Positions 24,751 through 35,186 of a DNA stretch of 64,000 nucleotides are shown in pieces. Location: the NCBI GenBank assembly GCA_026214975.1, contig JAOBSW010001001.1, positions 1-64,000 of the forward strand. The letters run 5' to 3'. The position numbers and the translations under genes are program-made. The notes under the pieces were generated by a model. It made no database searches and was not told the origin of the DNA. It worked only from the letters and a program-made list of their open reading frames with translations. Numbering within the stretch: position 1 is the stretch's first letter; each line of letters begins with the position of its first letter. The stretch comes from Gentiana macrophylla (lineage: Eukaryota > Streptophyta > Magnoliopsida > Gentianales > Gentianaceae).

Positions 24751-25060
24751 ATTGACCACCTACCCGGATGCATTGGCCACCGGATCCATTAACCACCCCG
24801 ATGCATTCATCGCCGCGATTCATTGGCTACCATGATTTATTGACCGCCGCGATCCATTGACAACCTTGATCGCTGACATCTCATTGTAGCGATTTATGCA
24901 ATGACGCCTCATTGTAATGATTTATGCAATGATTTCTCATTGAACGATCTATGCGTTGATGTCTTATTGTATCGAATTATGCAAATTCGACGTGTTATTG
25001 TAACGATTTATGCAGTTGACGTGTTATTGTAACAATTTATGCATACCTTTGGTTGTAAAA
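24751..25060. repeat. Minisatellite, right flank of the Athila-like insertion
   Basis: Degenerate units related to CGATGCATTGACCACCG (about 17-18 bp) run to about 24860. They are followed by longer units built on CATTGTAACGATTTATGCAATGAC (about 27-31 bp) to about 25050. The same first unit type forms the array at 27800-28560 and appears once at 2760. The ATTGA target duplication falls within a unit. Confidence 0.75.
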
Positions 25061-25740
25061 ATATGCACTTAAACACGTGAGGAGCCTAATAAAGAAGGCC
25101 TAGAAATGAATTTTGAATTTGAAATACGTGTTACATCATTTTGGGTTCTGGCTCCACTTTAAAGTGAAACCTCATATATAAGGTCTCGACGCTTCAAAGG
25201 CCTAATGTCTACGCTCATCCTTTGAAAATTCGAACCTCACACCTTGATGTGGAAGCAATAATAGATGTTGGCGGATGCTAATAAAAACTCCTTTTCATAT
25301 ACATCAGTTGAAAACAACATAAGTGTAAACTTATTAAATCATTGTAAGATTGTGTGTGATTTTGGGATCCCCAACAACTCATCTGCACATAAAAAGTAAA
25401 ACAGAAAAACAAGTAATTTGGCAAACTTAGTGCATTATAAGCTACTTCATGGTATCAACCAAGGTTCGAATCCTCGCCCCTCTCACAATATTATGATATC
25501 AAACACCTTGTTTGTAAAAGGCGATTCCTATATATATAAAGCTCGGTGCTGACATCACGAAACATAAAAACAATGAAAGAGATTGCAGAACAAACAAATA
25601 GAGTTGATTCAGTTATGCTACAAACTAAATATCTAAACATATAGAGTTGTATTAAATTGCAAAGTAATATGTATAAAATATACCTTTAATATCACAGAAA
25701 TACTTCTTCATAACTAAATAAATAAAAAGGCATACCGGTA
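25061..25740. other. Gene-free stretch
   Basis: This is AT-rich sequence with no long frame and no recognisable repeat. It is the downstream flank of F-box copy 2. Confidence 0.4.
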
Positions 25741-25749
25741 TGCTCATTC

Positions 25750-26960
25750 TCAAGCTATTTTGGTGCTTGAATCTCCCCACCGCGGTTGATCTCTATGGTT
25801 GTTCTCATCATCTTCGACGTCCAAACATATCTTGACTTCCAATTTTAAAGAAACAAGACTCACAGGAAGAGGCCTGTAATAACTATACCGTGATCCAAAT
25901 TTTTAAAAGTTCCTAACTTGATATTGCAGACATATAGTCTTCCATTTGACCGAAGAACCAACTCTCCATCCCGAAAAGCAAGTGGCATAGGCACTCCATG
26001 CCCGGGTATACATCAGGGGCTGAGGATATAGTTAGAACATGTCCACGGATGCTCCTCGCCGCCATCTTTCAATGTCCATATACTGATCCCGGCCGCCTCT
26101 TTACTTGGAAAACTTGAACCAAGGATACAACACCATCAATGTCTCACCGATTCACATTGTAGTTATAACGCTTCAAAAAATTATCGGACTGGACAAGGTA
26201 TCATCCTGAATCTTTCCTTTCTAATATCAAATCTCCATGATGTTGCAGTTGTACGAGTGAGTCGTTAAAGTCGTGATATTTGTCCGAAGTGTTGAAAAGG
26301 CTCAAGGAACGAATAAAGATAATTACCAATTAAAACAAGAGGAATAATCGAAATCCTATAATTTTGAGGGCACGGGTTCTTAATATCTCTCCATTTTGGA
26401 TTAGACTCTAAATTAAGAATCTTGTATTGGATTTTCCTTGGTACGAGTGATAGCGTTACTTGCCAAAGGGTGCAGTATTCTTTTCTGTACTGGATTGAAA
26501 AACTCCATATAGCCTACTCCAATACGTTGTTTTTGGAAGAATTATGTTCACCGTATCACGGTATATAGGATTGTAAATAAACTAATTCTCCCTTGTCCTC
26601 TGGCTGGATATTAAGCCATTATAAGGAAAAAGCATACGGTTTCCAAACGGTTGGTAGACTTTATGAATCTTTGATCTCAGTTTGTGCATGTTCCCAACAT
26701 CTATCCACCATAACCATTTGATTCGTGTTTTTCAAAAACATGGGAAAACTAGCCCGAGGGTGCATGTCCGTAAAATCGCTGGTAGAGGTTAAATCCCTCC
26801 ATTTCATGCAAACACATCGAGATCGAAGCACGTCTTTTGCCGGAAGCCTGAGTAAAATATCAGTAATTATTTCATCGGGAATAAATGGAGGTTCGGCTTT
26901 GTTTTTAATCCTTTTCCGTTGCCGTAATGATGAACTGCAGGAACCTAATTGATTTTCCAT
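25750..26960 (-). pseudogene. F-box/FBA protein, copy 2 (nearly full length, frameshifted)
   Basis: The ATG at 26960 opens an intact 99-codon frame, MENQLGSCSS..., with a basic KRIKNKAE stretch. A clear F-box follows at residues 26-63: FIPDEIITDILLRLPAKDVL, then SRCVCMKWRDLTST. Downstream, in shifted frames, are FIYNPIYRDTVNI (about 26550), GVFQSSTEKNTAPFG (about 26480) and DIDGVVSLVQVFQ (about 26130). A tail CLDVEDDENNHRDQPRWGDSS ends at a stop near 25750. Total span is about 403 codons, the usual length for F-box/FBA proteins. The product would be an SCF ubiquitin-ligase substrate receptor binding Skp1/ASK. Indels break it at least four times, so it is either a young pseudogene or a real gene with sequence errors. 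Confidence 0.75.
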
Positions 26961-27795
26961 AGATCTCTCAAGGAAATAAAAAGAGCTTTAATTATTAACA
27001 ACTCTCAGAAATACTTAAAAAAGGCTCTAAAAACCTATTTGTCGACATCCATTGCTAATACAATTGATAAGATGAACTCTATCTTATTTAGAGATGATCT
27101 CTAATTCTTTTTTTTTAAATTTAAAGTAATCTTAATTCTACTACTTCCAAAAATTAATTATTTTTTAGTTATTTTGCCAAGTAATAAGTGTCATTCTAAG
27201 ATATATGCACACAACTATTAACATTTTCAAGCAACATTTTCAAGTAATTGAAGCGGGTCACTCATCTATTATTGTTTTTGGGACAATTATCTAAAAGGGC
27301 AATATTGGACTTAATTAGGTAAGAATTATATCCAAAACAAACACTTAGTTATAAGGACATAAATTGTGACAGATAATAATTAAAATACCTCTAATGATAA
27401 AAAATATAAAAAATTAAAAAAGAGGGGAACGGGAACGCTTTAACGAACGCTGAATGTTTATTTATTTTTATTGTGTTTAAAACAAAGAGTTTTATGGCTG
27501 GTGGTTCTGAATAAATAACCTTCACCACGCCATCAATTTTAAAACATGATTAGTGTTGATTTTAAACATCGTGTACCACAACAAAACATTCAAAATCCCT
27601 ATTGGCTGACACACCAAGAGATTTTGGCTCGTGCACCATTGTAAAATTTGTGTGTTTGAAGCGTAAGTTGTTGTTGTGTTTTGCTTTTTTTTATTATTAT
27701 TATTTATATTTTATTTGTTTCCTAGACGTTGAAAGTGGTTTTTTTCCTTTTTTTTTCTTCTGGACGGTGAAAGTTTATTTTTTCTTTTTTTCATT
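26961..27795. other. Upstream region of F-box copy 2, no other gene
   Basis: This is AT-rich DNA with poly-T runs near 27110 and 27670-27795. It would contain the promoter of F-box copy 2, but no clear TATA box can be assigned. The T-rich 69-codon frame at 27602-27811 has no recognisable motif. Confidence 0.4.
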
Positions 27796-27799
27796 GACC

Positions 27800-28640
27800 A
27801 TCATGGACTGAGTAGCATCACCAATCATGATGCATTGACCACCCGCATGTATTGACCGCCGCATTACATTGACCACCGATCGGCGCTGACCACCGTGATG
27901 CATCAATAATCGCGGATGCATTGACCACCCCAATGCAGTGACCACCTAATGTAATGACAACCGTGATGTAGTCACCACTCCGATGCACTGACTACCGCTA
28001 TGCAGTGACCACCCCCGATGCATTAACCACCGCGATTCAGTGATCACCCCACGATGCATTAACCACCTCGATGCATTGACTACCGCGATGCATTAACCAC
28101 CGCGATGCAGTGACCATCGGGATGCAGTGACATTTGATGAAGTGAAACCCCGATTAAGCGACACCGCGATGACATTTGATATTTTTCCGACTTAATTTCA
28201 GAAAATCAATTTCTTTTCTTAATAAAACGACTTCAAATGGTTGTATCTTTTACATAAAACTACGATCAACATAATTTTTTCACTCCAATTCATATCTTTT
28301 TCATCCTCTTTATTCTGATATTTCATTTTATGAAGTGACACTTTATGCAGTGACACTCAATGACACCAACGTTTCATGAAGTGACACCCAATGACAACAA
28401 CATTTTTGAAGTAACACCATGATGCAGTGACCACCCCCGATGCATTGATCACCCCGATGCAATGATTACCGCGATGCATAACCACCGTGATGCAGTGACC
28501 ATCGGGATGTAGTGACCACCCCAATGCGGTGACATTTGATGAAGCAACACCGCGATGGCATTTGATATTTTTCCGACTTAGTTTTAGAAAATCGATTTCT
28601 TTTCTTCATAAAATCGACTTCAAACGACTATATCTATATA
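27800..28640. repeat. Composite minisatellite with higher-order repeat
   Basis: The array is about 18-bp units of the form CGATGCATTGACCACCG, with frequent CAGTG for CATTG. It runs 27810-28130 and again 28420-28530. Between and after these lies a non-unit spacer: GACATTTGATATTTTTCCGA at about 28173 and again at about 28556, each followed by TCAGAAAATC-like and CGACTTCAAA words. The spacing shows a higher-order period of about 380 bp. The spacer also matches 2620-2710. No gene is present. Confidence 0.8.
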
Positions 28641-28770
28641 CTATTAAAAGAGAAAAATGTGAGCATACAGCCGGCCACATCACCCCATTTTCCTTTGCTT
28701 TGTTTTACTGACACGTGGCATTGTGTGTGATTGACACGTGTCCTTGTCTTTTATTTTATTTTATAATTCT
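28633..28770 (+). mobile_element. Possible Helitron 5' terminus
   Basis: TCTATATACTATTAAAAGAG follows an A and closely resembles the conserved 5' ends of plant Helitrons. It interrupts the composite repeat exactly after CGACTTCAAACGACTATA, where the sister copy near 28235 continues differently. I could not place a matching 3' end (hairpin plus CTRR followed by T), and no Rep/helicase frame is seen. Length is unknown. Confidence 0.35.
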
Positions 28771-28889
28771 TTAACTTAAAAGAAATATATGAAAGGTTTT
28801 TTTGAATAAAGCTTACACGGGAAGCCTCACATATACCGATGTCGGATCTCAAATTTCCTTTCAATTTCCTTTCAAATTTCCTGTAATAC

Positions 28890-29090
28890 TTGTCATTCAA
28901 TTTGTCACTATTATATCACTAACAGTACTAGTGAAGGTGTGTCACTACTAATTATCACACTGTTTGACACTACCTATTGACATTGTGATACCATGTGACA
29001 CTACTATTTGACCATGTGACACTACTATTTAACACTACCATTTGACATTGTGATACCACATGACACTATAGATTGATACTACCTTCACAA
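28890..29090. repeat. TGACACTAC tandem-like repeat, copy 1
   Basis: Words TGACACTAC and TTTGACATTGTGATACCA recur at irregular 15-30 bp spacing. The block opens with ATTCAATTTGTCACTATTAT, which is also found at 50255. The 3' end of F-box copy 3 begins right after CACAATGTCAATAGG, so this repeat replaces the C-terminal part of that gene. Confidence 0.65.
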
Positions 29091-29322
29091 TGTCAATAGG
29101 TCCATATAGTCAATTCTTTGCGTAGAGAAACTTCAACTAATGACAAAGAACCATCAATGTCTATCAGATTCATATTATAATCGTGGGTCGCATTAATCGG
29201 GATAGGACAAGGTATCATCCTAAATTCTTCGTTTCTTGTATCATATTGCATGATGTCGCAATTGGAAGCATCTTGATAAGGCTCACACATCCAATAGATG
29301 TACTCACCAATTAATACAGGAC
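29091..29322 (-). pseudogene. F-box/FBA copy 3, C-terminal part (left of copia insertion)
   Basis: An open frame of 65 codons with CDIMQYDTRNEEFRMIPCPI and LIDIDGSLSLVEVSL is a clear FBA-domain segment. It closely matches 1440-1660 of copy 1. It joins, across the copia element, to 33405-34059. The final C-terminal region is missing and replaced by the TGACACTAC repeat. The last five bases, AGGAC, are the target duplication. Confidence 0.75.
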
Positions 29323-29468
29323 TGTCGAGAATATTATAATCGAAGACAAATAGTGTAGAATATTTTATTTATTTGTATTATTTACTTTACCTACTATGCC
29401 TATAAATACCCATTGTAATACACTTTTACAATTGAATGACAATACAATTACTTTTTTAAAACCTAATA
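29323..29468 (+). repeat. Copia 5' LTR
   Basis: It starts TGTCGAGAATATTATAATCG and ends ACCTAATA directly before the primer-binding site. At 146 bp it is short. A TATA box, TATAAATAC, lies at 29401. Termini are TG...TA rather than the usual TG...CA. Confidence 0.9.
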
Positions 29469-29480
29469 TGGTATCAGAGC
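29469..29480 (+). other. Copia primer-binding site (tRNA-iMet)
   Basis: TGGTATCAGAGC is complementary to the 3' end of plant initiator tRNA-Met and immediately follows the 5' LTR. Confidence 0.95.
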
Positions 29481-29542
29481 TTCTCTAATATAAAAAAACC
29501 TAGCACACATTGCATTACAGAAACTCAAAAGACACCGCCGCC

Positions 29543-30640
29543 ATGTCTCTAAGTGGTAGAAGAAACCACGCGCCGGGCCAGCGCGCAATACCTCTCCTTC
29601 ACCCCTTCTTCTTCTCGCTATCCGGGATACACAACTCACACGCTCAAAACTACAACCTTTGGCGAGCACAAATCGTCCCATACTGCGAGGACAGGAGTTT
29701 CGGCTATGTGGATGGAACCATCCCACCACCGCCGCCAACCATTACCACGGCGGCAGTAAGGCTACGAACCACCTGTGAATCCAAATTTTCACTTAACGGG
29801 ACTCAAACGACAATCTTATACTATCTACAATTACCTCTTTCTCACCGATGACGTTTTATTGCAAGTTTATACGCCACAACATCATCGGAAATTTGGTCGG
29901 CCTCTCCCTTCTCCTTTGCGCCTCAAAGCGCCAAAATGGTCCAACTCCAGTGCCTCACTGGCATCAACACGCATAAGGTGACAAGACCGCCTCTGAATAC
30001 TTCTTCAAAATAAAAATATTGCCGATCAACTCACTCACCGCCATCCTCTCTCCGATGAAGACATCATTTGCGTGATCTCTCGCTTGGTTTTATGACTGAA
30101 GTTCGAGTCTCTTGTCACCATGCTTTCTACATTCACCGACTCTCTCTCTCGATGAATTATACTCCCACCTTCTCACTTGCACGGAAGCTAATTAACAACT
30201 ACCGCCAGCTGTCGCCAAGAGCTTCACACCGCTCCTCCTATCCGGCCCCATCAGCTGCGAACTATGCCGGTAATTATTCTCACGGTAACAATTCTTTTCC
30301 AACAACCATGGCATAATGGTTCAAATAATTATGGTAATGGTTTCGTAAATTATTCGTCTAATAACCGCAACCGAGATAATGGTAACGGAACAGAGGGCTG
30401 GCGCGCAGGGTCGTGGCCGAGGTCAACTCTGCATCCATCACAACCCTCTTCCTCCAACCCGAATGATCCATTACCCAAGTGTCGATATGTAATAAAACAG
30501 GTCACACACTCAAGTTTTCTATTAGGCGTTATGAGGAGTCCGGTGGCTCCAACCACGGCTTCTCAAGCCTCGACGCCACCACAAAGCTTATGGCATGCGT
30601 GACTCTCATTATCGAGCAACATCATCGCTCTTTCGCATGG
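29543..30640 (+). pseudogene. Copia gag (frameshifted)
   Basis: From the ATG at 29543 the frame gives MSLSGRRNH and then NYNLWRAQIVPYCEDR and GYVDGTIPPPPPTI, the conserved N-terminal block of copia gag. A zinc-knuckle remnant, ICNKTGHT followed by SIRRYE, lies near 30485-30525. The first Cys is out of frame and the last Cys position is lost. Gag forms the virus-like particle and binds element RNA. At least five frame changes are present. Confidence 0.8.
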
Positions 30641-30990
30641 ATTCTTGATAATGGGGCAACGCGATCATCTCACACGAATGATTTTCGCAACCTCAATCTC
30701 ACTTCCGAACCAGTATGGCGGTGATCGATCAAATACACATAGGAGACGGTACAGGTTTACCAATCTCTCACTCCCTGGGTTCTTCTTCGCTTACTTCCCT
30801 CCCGCACCTACCACTTATCTAATATACTTGTGTCCTCTTCCCTCGCTAAAAATCTCCTTTTGGTCCACAAATTTACCTCTGATAATTCTGTTTTCTTCGA
30901 GTTTCATGACACCTTTTTTCTTATGAAGGACTACTCGGGCAACATCCTTCTTAGAGGTGTAGTCAAAGATGGGCTCTACTACTTCTCTCC
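30641..30990 (+). pseudogene. Copia protease and GAG-pre-integrase remnant
   Basis: AWILDNGATRSSHTNDF matches the copia aspartic-protease active-site region (D-T/S-G-A, here DNGA). It is followed after shifts by NSVFFEFHDTFFLMKDYS and GLYYFSPQ, the strip preceding integrase. The Thr/Ser of the active-site triad is changed to Asn, which would be expected to inactivate it if real. Confidence 0.7.
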
Positions 30991-30999
30991 CCAGCCAAG

Positions 31000-31380
31000 C
31001 CGTCCTCCACCACACTTGTCCGCCAAATTGTCGAAATTGGCCTCTCCTTACTTGCCCAGGCCAATCTTCCCCTTCCATACTGGGAGGATGCCTTCATCAC
31101 TGCCACTTACCTCATAAATCGCCTTCCCACCAAAACTCTCAACTACAAAACTCCCTTACGAAATGGTTTACCACCGTTCTCCCGACTACTCTTTCCTCCG
31201 TGTTTTGGTTGTGCATGTCGGCCCTATTTGCGCCCTTATAACCACCACAAACCGACTATCGATCCATCACCTGTGTTTTCTTGGGTTACTCTCTCCTATT
31301 ATGGCTACAAATGTCTTGATCTTGCCACGGGCCGCATCTATATTGCTCATCACGTGGTTTTCATGAAACTCTCTTTCCTT
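31000..31380 (+). pseudogene. Copia integrase, C-terminal part only
   Basis: The frame reads RQIVEIGLSLLAQANLPLP, then YWEDAFITATYLINRLP and LNYKTP. Next come PDYSFLRV, YKCLDLATGRIYIAHHVVF (31312-31368). These belong to the end of the catalytic core and the C-terminal region. The zinc HHCC part and the first catalytic aspartates are absent: GLYYF at 30985 is joined almost directly to RQIVE. This is a deletion of several hundred base pairs relative to intact copia elements. Confidence 0.8.
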
Positions 31381-31784
31381 ATACTCCACTCTCCTACTCA
31401 CTACTACTACTCCCTCCACTACGCTTTCTTTACTCCAACTTCGTCCTTTCACATCTACACTATTCACCAACCTCACCCCTCCCACGCCTTCGCCTCACCC
31501 ACTGCTGGCCAAATGACCCCTCTCACCCGAGGCTCCTTCCACCTCCCACCACTAACTACCTCCTCGGCATAACCGCCGCTTTATCTCCACCTCCAACTCA
31601 TCTCAGATCGTATGCTTACCCGCACTCCAAACCAACACGCTAAAACCCAAACAAATGCCTCGACTACATTCGCTTCATCCCATCTCCCCAAGCCCTACCT
31701 TTACTAACTTCCACTTCGGATCCTACACATCTTACACTATTGCCTCTAAAACACCAAATTTGAGCGCCACGCGACGCACGCAGA

Positions 31785-32530
31785 TGAGATTGATGCGTTA
31801 TTGAAAAATCAAACGTGGGCCTTGTGCCTCGTCGGCCCCATATGAACATTGTTGGAAACAAGTGGGGTTTACCACTTTCAAACACAACTTTGCGGATCGG
31901 ACGCCCTCTGAGCGCCATAAGGCGCGCTTAGTGGCTTAAGGATTTCATCAGCCGAGGCATTGATTAGCACGAGACCTTCACCAGGTTGTGAAACCGGTAA
32001 CAATTCGCCTACTACATCTCTCTTGCTATTTCGCCTGGGTTGGTCGTCGACAAGTTGATATATAGAATGCGTTCTTACATGGCCACCTCTCCGAATCCGG
32101 CCTTACATGTAACAACCTCGTGGAATTGTTCATCCCGACTTTCCGGATTACGCGTTTGCCGCAGAAGCGCAGGCACCGCATGGTCTTCGCTGTGCCCCGC
32201 GCTTGGTTTTCCGGTGCCATGATGCTCTTACTCGCTGGCTTCATCGGTTGAAAAGCCGACTCCTCCTCTATATTTTCTCTCGCATGGGCTCGTATCTACA
32301 TACTTATTTATGTCGATGATATTATTATTAATGGTTCTTCCACTCCACCGATTGAGCAAAGTTATTCGGGTTTTTGGGCAACGCAGCTCGATAAAAGATC
32401 TTGGCACGTTGTCCTGCTTCGGGTATAGAGGTCCTTCCTCAAATTGATGGCATCTTCCTCACTCAACGTAAATATATCCTACTGACTTCTCCAGTTGTGG
32501 CTCTATGGATAAGGCTAAGCCTTGTCATAC
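31785..32530 (+). pseudogene. Copia reverse transcriptase (broken)
   Basis: Motifs in order are DALLKNQTWAL (31790), GNKWGF-like remnant (31855), QPRGIVHPDFPDYAF (about 32110-32160) and YVDDIIINGS at 32309 with the catalytic Asp pair. The strip between these is shorter than usual and shifts frame repeatedly. RT copies the element RNA into DNA. Confidence 0.8.
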
Positions 32531-32699
32531 ACCCTTGAGTGCATCTACCGCCCATTCGTGATGATGGTCCTCCATGCTCGATCTCGCCTCTACCGCTCCG
32601 TCGTTGGGGGTCTCCACATACCTCGGTTTTACTTCACGACATAGCCTCCGGCTGTTCATAAGGTTAGTAAATACATGCATAAACCTACCGATGCTCATT

Positions 32700-33190
32700 G
32701 ATGGCATTAAACGCATCTCCGCGATATCTTAAACACACAATATCTCCGGTGGTTTGTTCTTCTCACGACTATCTCCGATTACTATCCAAAGCTTATTTCG
32801 ATTTCGATTGGCGACCGACCGATAACCGTCGCTCGACTGGGGCTTACTGTGGTTCTTCGGGATCTAACCTCATCAATTCGGCGCACCAAACAACACTTGA
32901 CTGTATCCAAAAGTAGACTGAGGTGAGTACAAAACAGCTTTAAAGCTGGGCTGCTGAGATCCAATGGTTATGCGGCTTTTTATCGGAAATGGAAGTCCCA
33001 TTGCCCTCTCCGCCGACCCTCTAGTGCGACAATATTGCGCAACCTACCTCGGCCACAATCCGGTATTTCATGCTCGTACTAAGCATATTGAAATCGACTT
33101 CCATCATGTTCGTGAGCTTAGTTGCGGCTCAGTCTCTCACCATTTTCTTTATCACTCTAAGGAGCAACTTATGGACATCTCACGAACCAT
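32700..33190 (+). pseudogene. Copia RNase H (broken)
   Basis: YLKHT is followed by AYFDFDWRPTDNRRSTGAYC (DxDWA-type core, 32785-32855), an NLINSAH word and a later [14 protein letters not shown] (33075-33115). This is the standard copia RNase H order. RNase H removes the RNA strand during cDNA synthesis. Stops and shifts interrupt it. Confidence 0.8.
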
Positions 33191-33249
33191 TGGGAGCATC
33201 CACTCTTTCACACTATGCCGTGTTCACCACTTCCCACGGGATTGCGGGG

Positions 33250-33404
33250 CGCAGAGAATATATTATAACCGAAGACAAATAGTGTAGAATATTTTATTTA
33301 TTTGTATTATTTACTTTACCTACTGTGCCTATAAATACCCAATACCCATTGTAATACACTTTTACAATTGAATGACAATACAATTACTTTTCTAAAACCT
33401 AATA
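33250..33404 (+). repeat. Copia 3' LTR
   Basis: It is nearly identical to the 5' LTR apart from a damaged first few bases (CGCAGAGAA for TGTCGAGAA), a 2-bp and a 7-bp insertion (AATACCC repeated) and three substitutions. GGGATTGCGGGGC just before it is the polypurine tract candidate. Confidence 0.9.
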
Positions 33405-34059
33405 AGGACTAGCCTTACAATTCCTAATATGATGAGCGTACGGGTTCGTGATCTCTCGCCACACTGGATTAGACTCTAAATTAAGTATCTTGTATTGTAT
33501 TTTACTCGGTGCATGAAATTGAGTTATTGTTATTCGCCAAAGGGTACAGTACTCTTTGTGAACCGGATGAAAATATACTCCTAACGCCGTTCTGTTAGGT
33601 GGAACAGTTAGGTTCACCACATCACTGTATATAGGATTGTAAATAATGAAGTTTGCCACACGTACCTCGCGTATCCCCGTGGGCAAGTATTATGAGACAA
33701 AACTATACCGTCATGACACGGTATGTACACTCGGTATGTACACTCTGTAAATCTTTGATATCGCTCGTGTAGATCGTTCCCATAAACTAATCAGCACGTT
33801 ATTGTAATCCTTGAAAATCATGGGAAAACATCGTCGTCGGAGGTGCAAGTGTGTAAAATATCTTGTTGACGTTAAATCCCTCCATCTCCTGCAAACATAT
33901 CTAGATCCAAGCACTTGTTTTGCTGAAAGCCTGCTCAATATCTCAATAAATTAATATATCATCAGAAACATATGAATCATCAAAAAAAGAAACTTCAGCT
34001 TTCTTTTTACTCTTTCTCTTCCGGCATGATGCTGAACATGAAACTAATGGATTTTCCAT
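33405..34059 (-). pseudogene. F-box/FBA copy 3, N-terminal part (right of copia insertion)
   Basis: The minus-strand ATG at 34059 gives MENPLVSCSASCRKRKSKKK, parallel to copy 2. The F-box follows as ILSRLSAKQVLGSRYVCRRW and RDLTSTRYFTHL (33840-33940). The FBA half contains FIIYNPIYSDVVNL and GVYFHPVHKEYCTLW (33530-33650). It ends at the AGGAC target duplication and continues at 29322. Several shifts and a 13-bp local duplication (GGTATGTACACTC twice near 33720) break it. Skp1 binding and target recruitment are the family role; the target is unknown. Confidence 0.8.
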
Positions 34060-34540
34060 AATAACTCAGAGAAAAATAGAGAGAAACTCTGTTTGCTAAG
34101 TAATTAAAGGATCAGAACCCTAATTGCGTATGGTGTTGCGATAGGCTTTACGTACATTTTTCCTACTAGTACAGGTCGGCAAAGAGTGTCGGCTATTTAT
34201 TTATTTATTTATTTCTTTATATAATTTTTTTCGTGGGCTTATTTTCTAATACAATACTACAAAATAAAACAGTGACATGTCGCATGTATCTAAGATGTAT
34301 TTATTACTAAAAACAAAAGATGTATTTTATTTAATAAATTTACATATTATCAATATATTCATAACAATACGGTTATTCTACTTCTAAGATAGTGATGAAA
34401 TATATATAATATTCCAAAATCAAGAGTCTGAATACAGATACACAAGAATGCATACATACGACAAATACACTGCAATCTTCAATAATTCCACAGTGCATAA
34501 ATACATACTAGTTAACATATATTTCATAAACATTCTCAGA
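34060..34540. other. AT-rich spacer upstream of F-box copy 3
   Basis: It contains an ATTT/TTTA run at 34196-34215 and AT-rich DNA, but no gene. It could hold the promoter of copy 3. Confidence 0.4.
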
Positions 34541-34544
34541 AGTC

Positions 34545-34620
34545 TTTAGTGCGCATTAGGCTGCGTTTGTGCGGTGTTTGGCTGTGTGTCAGTCTAACTT
34601 CGGCTAGTTTTGTTGTAAAT
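34545..34620 (+). other. Possible LINE 3' tail, left part
   Basis: GTTTGGCTGTGTGTCAGTC and TTTTGTTGTAAATCTCTT continue across the gypsy insertion into CTATTAATAAAAGCTTTCG and then an A8 run at 44659. The joined text looks like the 3' untranslated end and poly(A) of a plant LINE. No LINE coding sequence is seen, so this is tentative. Confidence 0.3.
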
Positions 34621-34625
34621 CTCTT

Positions 34626-35186
34626 TGATAGTAGTACTACCTACCCGAATGTGAAACGGGTTGATCCTTTTAGTGATAGTACCTAAGGACTGCTAAAAAG
34701 CCTAGACACCGAACTGAGAAATGGGTGGATCGTCAAGATTTGGGCCGGACTCTCAATTAGTTGAGAGTTGCCTAGCTGATCTGGCAAGAATATCCTCGAA
34801 TCAAGCCCGGTCGTAGTTCTAACCTAGGGTATTTATAGGACACGCCCTAACCCTAATTTCCTAATGGTTCTAGGTGTTACCTTTATACCCTCTTTATTGG
34901 GCCTTGCCACGATTTACACGGACACCGGGTAAGTGGGTTTAAGAAACCGGCTGCTCGTCCGCACGGAGGTTAGAAATCGATCAGCCTCCCAGAGACGCCA
35001 GGGCCTAATCAGTCTTCTCGCCAATCCGGGGTATTTACAGCAGGTCTCGCCGACCACTACCGAATCGGAGACGCCCAGCCACTTTAAGGCACGCCGCCTC
35101 TGCACTTTAAACACAAGGTAAAGCTCCCCAAAATGTGCCCGTGAATAAGTGACACGTGGCGCCGAATCGGTCGGCAGTATCAATCA
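34626..35186 (-). repeat. Tat-like 3' LTR
   Basis: About 561 bp, beginning TGATAGTAGTACTACCTACC and ending GGCAGTATCAATCA on the plus strand. It matches the right LTR in long identical runs (GTCGTAGTTCTAACCTAGG, ACACGCCCTAACCCTAATTT), separated by indel-rich patches. Minus-strand TATAAATA lies at 34830-34837. Confidence 0.88.

Larger units (their letters stand above)
29323..33404 (+). mobile_element. Ty1/copia LTR retrotransposon (young, internally deleted)
   Basis: Short near-identical LTRs (29323-29468 and 33250-33404) and a perfect 5-bp target duplication AGGAC at 29318-29322 and 33405-33409 bound the element. The primer-binding site is TGGTATCAGAGC (initiator tRNA-Met). The domain order gag, protease, integrase, RT, RNase H is copia-type. 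About the first two thirds of integrase is missing and many frameshifts break the polyprotein, so it is non-autonomous as written. It splits F-box copy 3, giving a clean insertion history. Confidence 0.92.

Noticed and set aside
24751..28640. CRISPR-like array, because of regular short repeats
   Set aside because: Units are contiguous and degenerate with no unique equal-length spacers, no cas genes are present, and the setting is a plant genome; this is a minisatellite.
30340..30560. Minus-strand frames inside the copia gag
   Set aside because: They are shadows of the plus-strand gag/zinc-knuckle frame, which has recognisable motifs.
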